From Candidatus Peregrinibacteria bacterium (GTDB taxonomy: Bacteria; Patescibacteriota; Gracilibacteria; UBA1369; LOWO2-01-FULL-3), in NCBI GenBank assembly GCA_030688025.1, contig JAUYJL010000008.1, positions 37,136 through 101,135 of the forward strand: a stretch of DNA of 64,000 nt, given 5' to 3'. This document shows, in pieces, positions 56,416 to 64,000 of the stretch. Numbering within the stretch: position 1 is the stretch's first letter; every line of letters starts with the position of its first letter. The position numbers were made by a program, and so were the translations under genes. The notes beneath the pieces are model-generated. The model had not been told where the DNA came from. It ran no database searches and saw nothing but the letters and a program-made list of their open reading frames with translations.

Positions 56416-58584
56416 TTGTTCTCATTCCTATTCCTACATTTCATGCGTTTTATTAATACCTTATTATTAGTAATCGTGTTCATTGGCACTTCAATGTCTT
56501 TAAATTTTAGCGTATTAGCTGAAAATTTTGATGATGCCTATGTCCATGAACTCTTTGCGGGGGTAGACGTCTCTAAGGTCGAATTTGAGGGAATTTATCC
56601 TGGAAGTCAGCTTGGCGCCGACACTAAGAGTGGAGATTTTAATCGCGATGGAATCCAAGATATTGCAATTGCCGCGCCTTTTGCCTCTGTGGACGAAAGA
56701 AAATGGAATGGGCAGGTTTTAGTGTATTTTGGAAAAAATGATTTTTTTCTAGATAAAGCCAATCTCTCTAATTTCACTGCGGATATTATTATTACTGGAC
56801 GAATTTCCGGAGATCAGTTGGGAACTTCTATCACCACCGGTGATTTTAATGGAGATGGAGCTGATGACTTGGCGATAGGAGCTTATAATGCCTCGGCTTT
56901 CTATGCTTATGAGAAAGACAAGCATCCGGGACAGGTCTATTTAGTTTATGGAAAAAGTTATTGGAGCGAGAAGAATATAGATCTTTTATATAGATCCGCC
57001 GATTTTACGATGTATGGAGTTGAGGATGGAGATGCTTTCGGACTATCTATGGAAACTGCCGATATAAATTCCGATAAGATTGATGATCTGCTTGTCTCTG
57101 CGCCTTTCTCGTCTTCTACTTCAGGAGAGGGGAGCGGAAATGTATATGTTTTTTATGGAAGATTTTCCGGTATTTATTTTTATCCTTCTTTTTCTTCAAA
57201 TGCGGATATTGTTTTTCACGGACAAGTTAAAAATGAAAGATTTGGAGCGTCTATGGCGGCAGGGGATATAAACGGTGACAAAAGAGTTGATTTGCTCATA
57301 GGCGCCTACTATTCGGGCATTCAAAATATGGATAAAACCGGACGCGTATATATTTATGAAAATAAAAAATTCGAAAGAATTGTCAATAAGCCTACAAATG
57401 TGGTTAACGGGATTTTTGATAATGAATGGTTTGGGTTTTCTATTGCGACCGGAGATATAAATAATGATGGCAATAAAGATTTTGCGATTTCGGCTTTCCC
57501 TTACGAAGGACCAAAAAATAAAAGTCGCGTGGCCTTGTATTACGGCAGAAGTGATTTTTCCAAAAAAAATGTAAAGGTAATTTCGCCTGATTTTGTTATT
57601 GAAAATCCTTTAAATGAGATTTTACTTGGAGCGAAAGTTTTGATGGAAGATATGGATGGAGATGGCTTGAGTGAGGTCATTGTTGGCGCTCCCGGAATAG
57701 GAAATTCTGTCAGCCTTAAAGAGGGGAATGTTTATGTTGTAAATATTGATGAGAAGAAATCCCGCTACAGTATGAGAAAAAATGAATTTTCTTCAGTAAT
57801 ACACGGAGAAAATTCTGATGATTGGTTTGGGTTTAGTTTGGATACTGTGGATTTTAACGGGGACTCTAAAAAAGATTTACTTATCGGCTCAAGATATTCT
57901 GATTTTCCGAATCGTATAAATGCTGGAAAGGCTTTTGTGTTTTTTGGCGAGGATGGCGCTTTTGGCATAAAGAAGCCTGTTTCTGATCTTGATAATGAAA
58001 GAACTGTCTCGAGAGGGGAACTTGTGAAGATGGTCACAGACAGGTTTGATTTGAAAAATAAAAAAACCGATAGCATACAAAAATGCATGGATTATAAAGA
58101 GTTCTGTCTTTTTAATTTCATGGCGATGTCTTCTTTTGACGGCATAACTCTCGATCCCGAGCTTATTCTTTATCCTGATGTTGAAAAAGATAATCCTTAT
58201 TATGAGGAAATAAATATTGCCACGATGCTTGGGGTTATCAACGGCTATCTAAATGACACAAATAGCCCTTTTAGGCCCGAGGAAACTATTTCCAGAGTAG
58301 ATGCACTGAAAGTTGTTTTAACTGCGACAGACCTTTTAGATCCGAAATATCGATTCGAATTGTCCAAGGAGCTTGGAGGAGATGATAAGCTGGCTAGTCA
58401 ACCTTCATATTTTGTTGATATTAACCCGAAAATAAGTTATATGTGGTGGTATCCGCGTTATGTAAATTTTGCGGTAGACAATGGTATTGTCGACAAGTAT
58501 GAATACTTTAGACCTGACGAGCCTATAACGATGAAAGAGCTCGATAATATGATTGTTCGAACATTTTCTTTCATAAACAAGTAA
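56416..58584 (+). CDS. FG-GAP/integrin-like repeat surface protein with C-terminal SLH domains
   Basis: repeated GDFNGDGADDLAIGA / GDINGDKRVDLLIGA; SLH RGELVKMVTDRF, RVDALKVVL. Confidence 0.88.
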   Translation: MFSFLFLHFMRFINTLLLVIVFIGTSMSLNFSVLAENFDDAYVHELFAGVDVSKVEFEGIYPGSQLGADTKSGDFNRDGIQDIAIAAPFASVDERKWNGQVLVYFGKNDFFLDKANLSNFTADIIITGRISGDQLGTSITTGDFNGDGADDLAIGAYNASAFYAYEKDKHPGQVYLVYGKSYWSEKNIDLLYRSADFTMYGVEDGDAFGLSMETADINSDKIDDLLVSAPFSSSTSGEGSGNVYVFYGRFSGIYFYPSFSSNADIVFHGQVKNERFGASMAAGDINGDKRVDLLIGAYYSGIQNMDKTGRVYIYENKKFERIVNKPTNVVNGIFDNEWFGFSIATGDINNDGNKDFAISAFPYEGPKNKSRVALYYGRSDFSKKNVKVISPDFVIENPLNEILLGAKVLMEDMDGDGLSEVIVGAPGIGNSVSLKEGNVYVVNIDEKKSRYSMRKNEFSSVIHGENSDDWFGFSLDTVDFNGDSKKDLLIGSRYSDFPNRINAGKAFVFFGEDGAFGIKKPVSDLDNERTVSRGELVKMVTDRFDLKNKKTDSIQKCMDYKEFCLFNFMAMSSFDGITLDPELILYPDVEKDNPYYEEINIATMLGVINGYLNDTNSPFRPEETISRVDALKVVLTATDLLDPKYRFELSKELGGDDKLASQPSYFVDINPKISYMWWYPRYVNFAVDNGIVDKYEYFRPDEPITMKELDNMIVRTFSFINK

Positions 58585-58585
58585 G

Positions 58586-59122
58586 ATGAAGAAATTAACG
58601 CATGAGGAGATACTCCAAATCAAACCTTCTGTCGAAGACGTAAGCAAAGCCAAAAGAAGTCCTTTTGTGGCCGTACTCGATAATGTTAGAAGCCTTTATA
58701 ATGTAGGTGCTATTTTTAGGACATCCGATGCGGTTATGCTCGAGAAACTTTATTTGTGTGGAATCACAGGACAACCACCAAGAAATGAAATTTCGAAAAC
58801 CGCTCTTGGCGCTGATGAAATTGTTCCATGGGAGCATTCGGACTCGGCCGTGGACACTATAAAAAAACTAAAAAAAGACGGCTATACAATATGCGCCGTG
58901 GAGCTTGCACATGAGAGTATTTCGTATGAGAAGGCTGATTTTAAATTTCCGCTTTGTCTTATTTTTGGACATGAAGTCGAGGGAATATCTGATGAAGTGA
59001 TGGAGCTTGCGGACATGGCTGTAAAAGTACCGATGCTCGGACGTGCAAATTCTTTGAATGTTGAGACATGTTATGGAATAGTGGTTTATGAAGTTTTAAA
59101 AAAATTGAATGAAAAAATTTAG
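58586..59122 (+). CDS. SpoU/TrmH family RNA methyltransferase
   Basis: LDNVRSLYNVGAIFRTSDA, LIFGHEVEGIS, VPMLGRANSLNVE. Confidence 0.9.
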   Translation: MKKLTHEEILQIKPSVEDVSKAKRSPFVAVLDNVRSLYNVGAIFRTSDAVMLEKLYLCGITGQPPRNEISKTALGADEIVPWEHSDSAVDTIKKLKKDGYTICAVELAHESISYEKADFKFPLCLIFGHEVEGISDEVMELADMAVKVPMLGRANSLNVETCYGIVVYEVLKKLNEKI

Positions 59123-60104
59123 TATTTTTACGTGGAGTATTATTGTTGTGATTTTTGTGGCGCTGTTTTTGGGGATGACTTATTTTGTCGGATTTACTAG
59201 GTTTGGGAAACCCCTCGAGTATAATAAAGGGAATAATGCTGTGTGGGCAGGACACGAATGGGTAGAGGAGGGAAAGACTTTTTATGAGATAAAAGATTTC
59301 GTAGATAATTTGCAAAGGCATCAAATTTCGAATGTTTTTTTACATGTCGGGCCTATTCTTGAGAACGGAGAAATAGAGCAAAAATCATATGTTTATTCCT
59401 CTTATTTTTTGAGACAGGCGAAGAGAATAAACAGCAATATAAAATATCAAGCTTGGCTCGGGCAAATACGCGGCAAGCTGGATTTGGACGATGAAAATAT
59501 CCGAAGGAATGTGGCTAATCAATGTCGTGTTTTGGGCCAGTTCATCGGCTTCGACGGCATCCACTTTGACATAGAACCTATGTCCGATGACGATATTGGA
59601 TTTATAAAATTACTTGAAGAATGCAAACAAAATATGGCTGAAGAAAAAGTTTTGTCCGTTGCGTTGCCGGATATAATTCCGGAATCTTTTTTGTGGTACA
59701 CGCAGAATGTTTTGAAGTTTGATAACGTTAATTCGGAAATAAATTATAAAAATGTGGCTAAGTATGCCGATGAAATCGTAGTGATGATGTATGACACAAA
59801 ACTTGGATCTGATTGGCTTTATAAAAAGTTTATCGTCGAGGAGGTTTCCAGAATCACTTCTCTTCTTAAAGATCGAAAAATTTATTTTGGAATTCCCGCA
59901 TATGAAAAAGGAAATGAGAAGTTCGATCCAAAAATCGAAAATGTAAAAAATGGAATACTTGGCGTCATCATGGGCCTTAATAATGCAAGGAGTAATCTTG
60001 ATAGTTTTGCCGGTATAGCTATTTATCCGTATTGGGAAATATCTGATGACGAATGGAAAACTTTTGACGAATTATGGCTTAACAAAAATGACTATGTCTA
60101 TTAA
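59109..60104 (+). CDS. Putative GH18-like TIM-barrel protein, membrane-anchored
   Basis: N-terminal TM; IGFDGIHFDIEP (DxxDxE-like). Confidence 0.65.
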   Translation: MKKFSIFTWSIIVVIFVALFLGMTYFVGFTRFGKPLEYNKGNNAVWAGHEWVEEGKTFYEIKDFVDNLQRHQISNVFLHVGPILENGEIEQKSYVYSSYFLRQAKRINSNIKYQAWLGQIRGKLDLDDENIRRNVANQCRVLGQFIGFDGIHFDIEPMSDDDIGFIKLLEECKQNMAEEKVLSVALPDIIPESFLWYTQNVLKFDNVNSEINYKNVAKYADEIVVMMYDTKLGSDWLYKKFIVEEVSRITSLLKDRKIYFGIPAYEKGNEKFDPKIENVKNGILGVIMGLNNARSNLDSFAGIAIYPYWEISDDEWKTFDELWLNKNDYVY

Positions 60105-60549
60105 ATTGAGTTTTACAAATGAGGCTAAGGAACAAGTGGGGGAAAGCATTTTTAAGCCTTTGTTCGCGCGTTTTTCGGAGATACTCGCGACTAAAATAAA
60201 AAAAATCATCGCAGAAAAAAACGGAAAAATTTCTCTGATTATCGTTAATGACAAAAAAATACAAAAAATAAACAAAGAGTTTCGTGGCTTCGACAAGCCA
60301 ACGGATGTGATTTCTTTTGAGTACATGGAAGATTCTTCCGCCGTACATGGTGGCGATGAGCTATCAGTTGGGGATATATTTATTTCTTTGGATACCGCGA
60401 AAAGACAGGCGAAAGAACGTGATCATAGTTTTCAAAAAGAACTCGGAATTTTATTTGTACATGGCCTTCTTCACGTTTTTGGATTCGATCATGATGACGA
60501 TAAAGAAGAGGCTGAGATGGAGAAGTGGGCCAAGAAAATTCTTGGATAG
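60088..60549 (+). CDS. ybeY: Endoribonuclease YbeY
   Basis: NKEFRGFDKPTDVISF, HGLLHVFGFDHDDD. Confidence 0.93.
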   Translation: MTMSIKLSFTNEAKEQVGESIFKPLFARFSEILATKIKKIIAEKNGKISLIIVNDKKIQKINKEFRGFDKPTDVISFEYMEDSSAVHGGDELSVGDIFISLDTAKRQAKERDHSFQKELGILFVHGLLHVFGFDHDDDKEEAEMEKWAKKILG

Positions 60550-60559
60550 GCCTTTTTTG

Positions 60560-60628
60560 TAGGCTCACTGCATTCAGCGATGGCAGAGCCATACGCTTCA
60601 CTTGTTCCCGCTCGCGCCGTGCGCTCGC
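60560..60628 (+). repeat. Dispersed ~70-bp repeat, copy D
   Basis: TAGGCTCACTGCATTCAGCGATGGCAGAGCCATACGCTTCACTTGTTCCCGCTCGCGCCGTGCGCTCGC. Confidence 0.85.
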
Positions 60629-61003
60629 TTATAATAATGCGTCCAAATCAACACTTTGCCAGTCGTCTGAGAGCTCTGATTTCCTTTTTAGGGACAGCGC
60701 GATTCTTGGAGGAAGTAAATCTTCAAGATATTTTTGTGAGCCTGCACCTTGAATCTTTGAGGTTTCTTTTCTTCGAGTAAGCTCAAAATCCATTTTGTGC
60801 ATATTGAATTTTATCTTGCGCTCAGTACCGACTTCCAGCTCCTGCATGCCAATATCGACGAACAAAGGATGTGTGTCGTCTTCGGTTATTTCCCCTCCCG
60901 CTGAGATGATTCTTTGCACGATTTCTTCAAATGCGTCATCTCTGCCAGCTGACCTTGTCTCATCTATTTCCTTCATTGCCGGTTTTTTTCCTCCTACTCC
61001 CAT
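60629..61003 (-). CDS. Hypothetical protein
   Basis: 124 aa ORF; stop adjoins repeat copy D. Confidence 0.55.
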   Translation of the reverse strand: MGVGGKKPAMKEIDETRSAGRDDAFEEIVQRIISAGGEITEDDTHPLFVDIGMQELEVGTERKIKFNMHKMDFELTRRKETSKIQGAGSQKYLEDLLPPRIALSLKRKSELSDDWQSVDLDALL

Positions 61004-61034
61004 GTTTTTTTGCGTTATATGCTATAATTCAAGT

Positions 61035-61664
61035 ATGACTTATAAAGGGAAAAAAATAAACAAAATTTATTCTTCGGGTGAAGGGTATGATTTGTGGGCC
61101 GAATATTATGACAAAACTTTGTCATTTTTGAATGGCCTTGAGGGCAATGAGTTGAACTTGATCCTTAGTTGTGTAGAAGGCAAAAAAGTCTTGGACTTGG
61201 GATGCGGTACGGGCAGGGGAATCAAACATTTGTATGATTTTAAGGCCGCGGATGTTTACGGAGTTGATGTCTCGAAAAAAATGCTGGAGATTGCAAAAAA
61301 GAAATTTAAAAAAGCTAATTTTGTCCTTGCAGATGCCGAAAATTTACCCTTCGAAGACGAGTCTTTTGATGTTGTCACCGCTCTTTTTCTTATCGTTCAT
61401 GTCGGAGATTTAAAGAAAACTTTTGAGGAAGCCTATCGAGTTCTTAAAAATGGCGGAGTTTTTATCTTGAGCAACATCAATCAAAGAAAACCACCAAAAT
61501 TGAAGATTTATAATGATGAAGTTATCATAGAATCTTTTTACCATATGCCAAAACATGTTCTCACCGCCCTTGAAAATTCTTTTTTTGATATAGTAATCGA
61601 TGAACTTGTGTACGAGGATGGCGTATGGATAAACCAAATCATAAAAGCTGTCAAAAGGGCTTAA
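61035..61664 (+). CDS. Class I SAM-dependent methyltransferase
   Basis: VLDLGCGTGRGIKHL, ADAENLPFEDESFDVVTALF. Confidence 0.88.
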   Translation: MTYKGKKINKIYSSGEGYDLWAEYYDKTLSFLNGLEGNELNLILSCVEGKKVLDLGCGTGRGIKHLYDFKAADVYGVDVSKKMLEIAKKKFKKANFVLADAENLPFEDESFDVVTALFLIVHVGDLKKTFEEAYRVLKNGGVFILSNINQRKPPKLKIYNDEVIIESFYHMPKHVLTALENSFFDIVIDELVYEDGVWINQIIKAVKRA

Positions 61665-61724
61665 TTGACAAGAACGTCGTCTTCAAATAGCATTGTCATG
61701 CTTTATTTTTTTTATTTTATAGAT

Positions 61725-62648
61725 ATGAATAAATTTATTCGCAATTTTATCGCTTTAGGGGCCGTGTTGGTTATTTTCTCAGGATGTAGCCTTTTTGCGA
61801 TCAATCCCGAAAAAGATGGAGATAAAATCGTGAAAGATGGACTTAGCAATTTTTATGACGTACATGTCTCTTCGTTTTCAGGAAGCTTGAAAGGTGGCGT
61901 CGTGGATAAGACTACCGGAGATTTGAATTTTGATCTTTCCTTCTCGGGTTCAAGTGATTTTCAAGATCCTAAAAATCTTCTTTTGAATTTGAAGCTTGAC
62001 GGAACCGGATCCATGGGAGAAACCAGTGAAAATCTTTCCGGAGAAGTGAAGATTAATAAATCCGATTTGTATTTCCTTATTGCAAAGGTTAGCTCTTTTG
62101 GAGGAATGATTACGGAAGATGTTACTAAACCTCTACTCGGACAATGGTGGAGAACTCAACTGCCACAAGATATAGTCGATTCTTTACAACAATCTTCTAT
62201 TTTTGGGGATGATGCAAATCTTACACCTGAGGAGATAAAACTTAAGAAATTATTGAAAAATACTCAGTTTTTTAGTGGCGCAAAATATCTCGGAGAAAGC
62301 GGTGGAGAATATCAATATGAAACAGCGTTGGACAATGAAGCTGTAAAAACTTTTGTAGATGAATCTAGAAAAATATATGGAGAAGAGTCTACTGCGGAAC
62401 AGATGAATATTCTTGATGCAAATCTTAAAAATAGTGAATTAAAGGCTACTTTCTGGGTTGGAGTCGAAGATAAAACGCTTCACAAGGCGGAGCTTAATAT
62501 CAAAGCAAATGACACTATTTCCGGTATGAAATTGGATGTTTTGCTCAAGGCATCGATATCTGATATCAATGTACCTGTGACTGTCGAAGCTCCGGAGGGA
62601 GTCAAAGAATTCGATCCTATGGCTTTGTTTAGCGGAGTTGCTCAATAA
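61725..62648 (+). CDS. Hypothetical lipoprotein
   Basis: signal with lipobox IFSGCS. Confidence 0.75.
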   Translation: MNKFIRNFIALGAVLVIFSGCSLFAINPEKDGDKIVKDGLSNFYDVHVSSFSGSLKGGVVDKTTGDLNFDLSFSGSSDFQDPKNLLLNLKLDGTGSMGETSENLSGEVKINKSDLYFLIAKVSSFGGMITEDVTKPLLGQWWRTQLPQDIVDSLQQSSIFGDDANLTPEEIKLKKLLKNTQFFSGAKYLGESGGEYQYETALDNEAVKTFVDESRKIYGEESTAEQMNILDANLKNSELKATFWVGVEDKTLHKAELNIKANDTISGMKLDVLLKASISDINVPVTVEAPEGVKEFDPMALFSGVAQ

Positions 62649-62653
62649 ATTTC

Positions 62654-63838
62654 ATGCCTGATTTATCTAAAATAAGTTTAAAACCGAAGAAGGATATGCC
62701 TGTAGTTTCGGGTCATCCGTGGATATTTTCCAATGGAATATCCAAGTGCGAAGCTGAGCGTATTGGTGAGGTCGTAGAAGTTTTTTCCGATGGCGGAGAA
62801 TATGTTGGAACAGGATATTTCAATCCAAGTGGATCCATCAGTGTGCGAATTTTGTCGAGGGATAGAGGTGAAACTTTCGATAGTGCGTTTTTTGAAAAAA
62901 GATTTCGTAAACTTGATGAACGTAAAAAAAATATTATTCCGGAAAACACAACCGGATACAGGCTTTGTTATGCTGACTCTGATGGCCTTCCAGGGCTTAT
63001 TGTAGACAGATATGGCGATGTGTTCGTTTTTCAAATTCATACTGCCGGAATGGATAATTTTAGAGATGAGATTATTTCTGCGTTGAAAAATGTGTTTAAA
63101 CCTTCCGCTATTGTAGAAAGGTCTGATGTCGAAATACGCAAGCAGGAAGGGCTAAAAGTACTTACACCTATTGTTCATTTTGGGGAGGTGAGTGGTGAAA
63201 TTGTTTTTGAAGAGAATGGAATTAAATTTTACAGTGACGTTTTGGGCGGACAAAAAACAGGATTTTTTCTGGATTAAAGAGATGCGAGAAAAAAACTTTT
63301 GGAGATGTCCAATGGTAAAAAAGTGCTTAATTTATTTTGTTATACTGGAGCTTTTAGTCTTTATGCCGCCAAAGGTGGTGCTGAAAAAATTGTGTCTGTC
63401 GACACCTCAAAAACCGCTACAGAGCTTGTTAAAAAGAACTTTGAATTGAATAAATTAGGATCTGGAGAAGTCGTCGTCGCTGATGTTTTTGATTTTCTTT
63501 CGACTGAAAAAATCAAAGCCGGAGATTTTGATATTATCGTTTGTGATCCTCCAGCTTTTGCAAAATCTGGCGGGAATGTGCAAAAGGCTTTGAAAGCTTA
63601 CATGGATTTGAATAGAAAATGCTTGGCTTTGCTTAAAAAAGACGGGGTTTTGTTTTCAAGTTCTTGTTCTGGTAGAGTTTCTATCGATGACTTCAGAAAT
63701 ACGCTGAAAATCGCGGCAGGAGGCGCGAAAAAAGATGTTCAAGTAATCTCGACAATAGGCCAAGCCGTAGACCATACCGATAAATTATCTTTTCCCGAAG
63801 GCAGGTACCTAAAAACGCTGGTTTTGCAAGTCCTGTAG
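62654..63838 (+). pseudogene. rlmI: RlmI-like 23S rRNA cytosine methyltransferase interrupted by in-frame TAA at 63275-63277
   Basis: PUA part ...GGQKTGFFLD* then same frame RDARKKLLEMSNGKKVLNLFCYTGAFSLYAAKGG...VCDPPAFAKSG; stop replaces conserved Gln of FLDQR. Confidence 0.85.
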
Positions 63839-63870
63839 CCATAAAGTTAACTTTCCACGGTGTAGTAGTT

Positions 63871-64000
63871 TCAAACATTTAGGACAGTGTAGTTGAGTTT
63901 TTGTTTATGCAACTGGTATTTCAGGATTCCAAATTTCAATGGTGACATAAAATGTTTGGTTTTTTGTGGACGGTTTTCGTTGAAATATTTAAGTGTCTTT
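63871..64000 (-). mobile_element. C-terminal end of an integrase-core (IS3/IS481-like) transposase, continues past window
   Basis: minus strand KTLKYFNENRPQKTKHFMSPLKFGILKYQLHKQKLNYTVLNV*. Confidence 0.55.

Noticed and set aside
63275-63277. Stop-codon reassignment (TAA read as Gln)
   Set aside because: Other genes here terminate normally at TAA; a single C-to-T change is simpler.
1-64000. CRISPR array or cas genes
   Set aside because: No regularly spaced direct repeats with unique spacers; the TGTCTA array has irregular spacing and short sites.

Overview
The window is one stretch of a small-genome, AT-rich bacterium. Gene style (SLH-domain surface proteins, a Cys-rich 'DCxNC' repeat protein, compact operons, standard code with TGA stops) suggests a Candidate Phyla Radiation / Peregrinibacteria-like lineage; this placement is inference. 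Most of the window is housekeeping: pilB (partial), dprA, purM, ftsE, xer recombinase, dgt, nrdR, pcrA, ctpA, lysA, argS, murA, comM, yraN, dnaB, lysS, guaA, murI, ybeY, plus two tRNA-Ser genes. The most unusual signals are: (1) a six-gene hydrogenase-4/complex I-like membrane cluster (17974-25194) in which all four Ni-Fe Cys ligands of the large subunit and three of four Fe-S Cys ligands of the small subunit are replaced, with no ferredoxin subunit, so it looks like a redox-dead Ehr-type complex; (2) a ~70-bp palindrome-containing repeat family (4 copies), one copy inserted in frame inside argS, comparable to Rickettsia palindromic elements; (3) a probable membrane-anchored HTH protein whose promoter and linker-coding region carry a dense TGTCTA/TGTNNACA palindrome array; (4) mini-elements next to both tRNA-Ser genes that duplicate the 3' end of the adjacent tRNA; (5) a PAP2-PyrD fusion, an archaeal-type PEP carboxylase, a Panacea (DUF4065) toxin-antitoxin-like pair, a kamA remnant lacking its radical-SAM core, a shared promoter-like motif upstream of competence genes, and an rlmI-like gene with an in-frame TAA at a conserved Gln. 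All homology calls were made by eye from the supplied translations; no searches were run.
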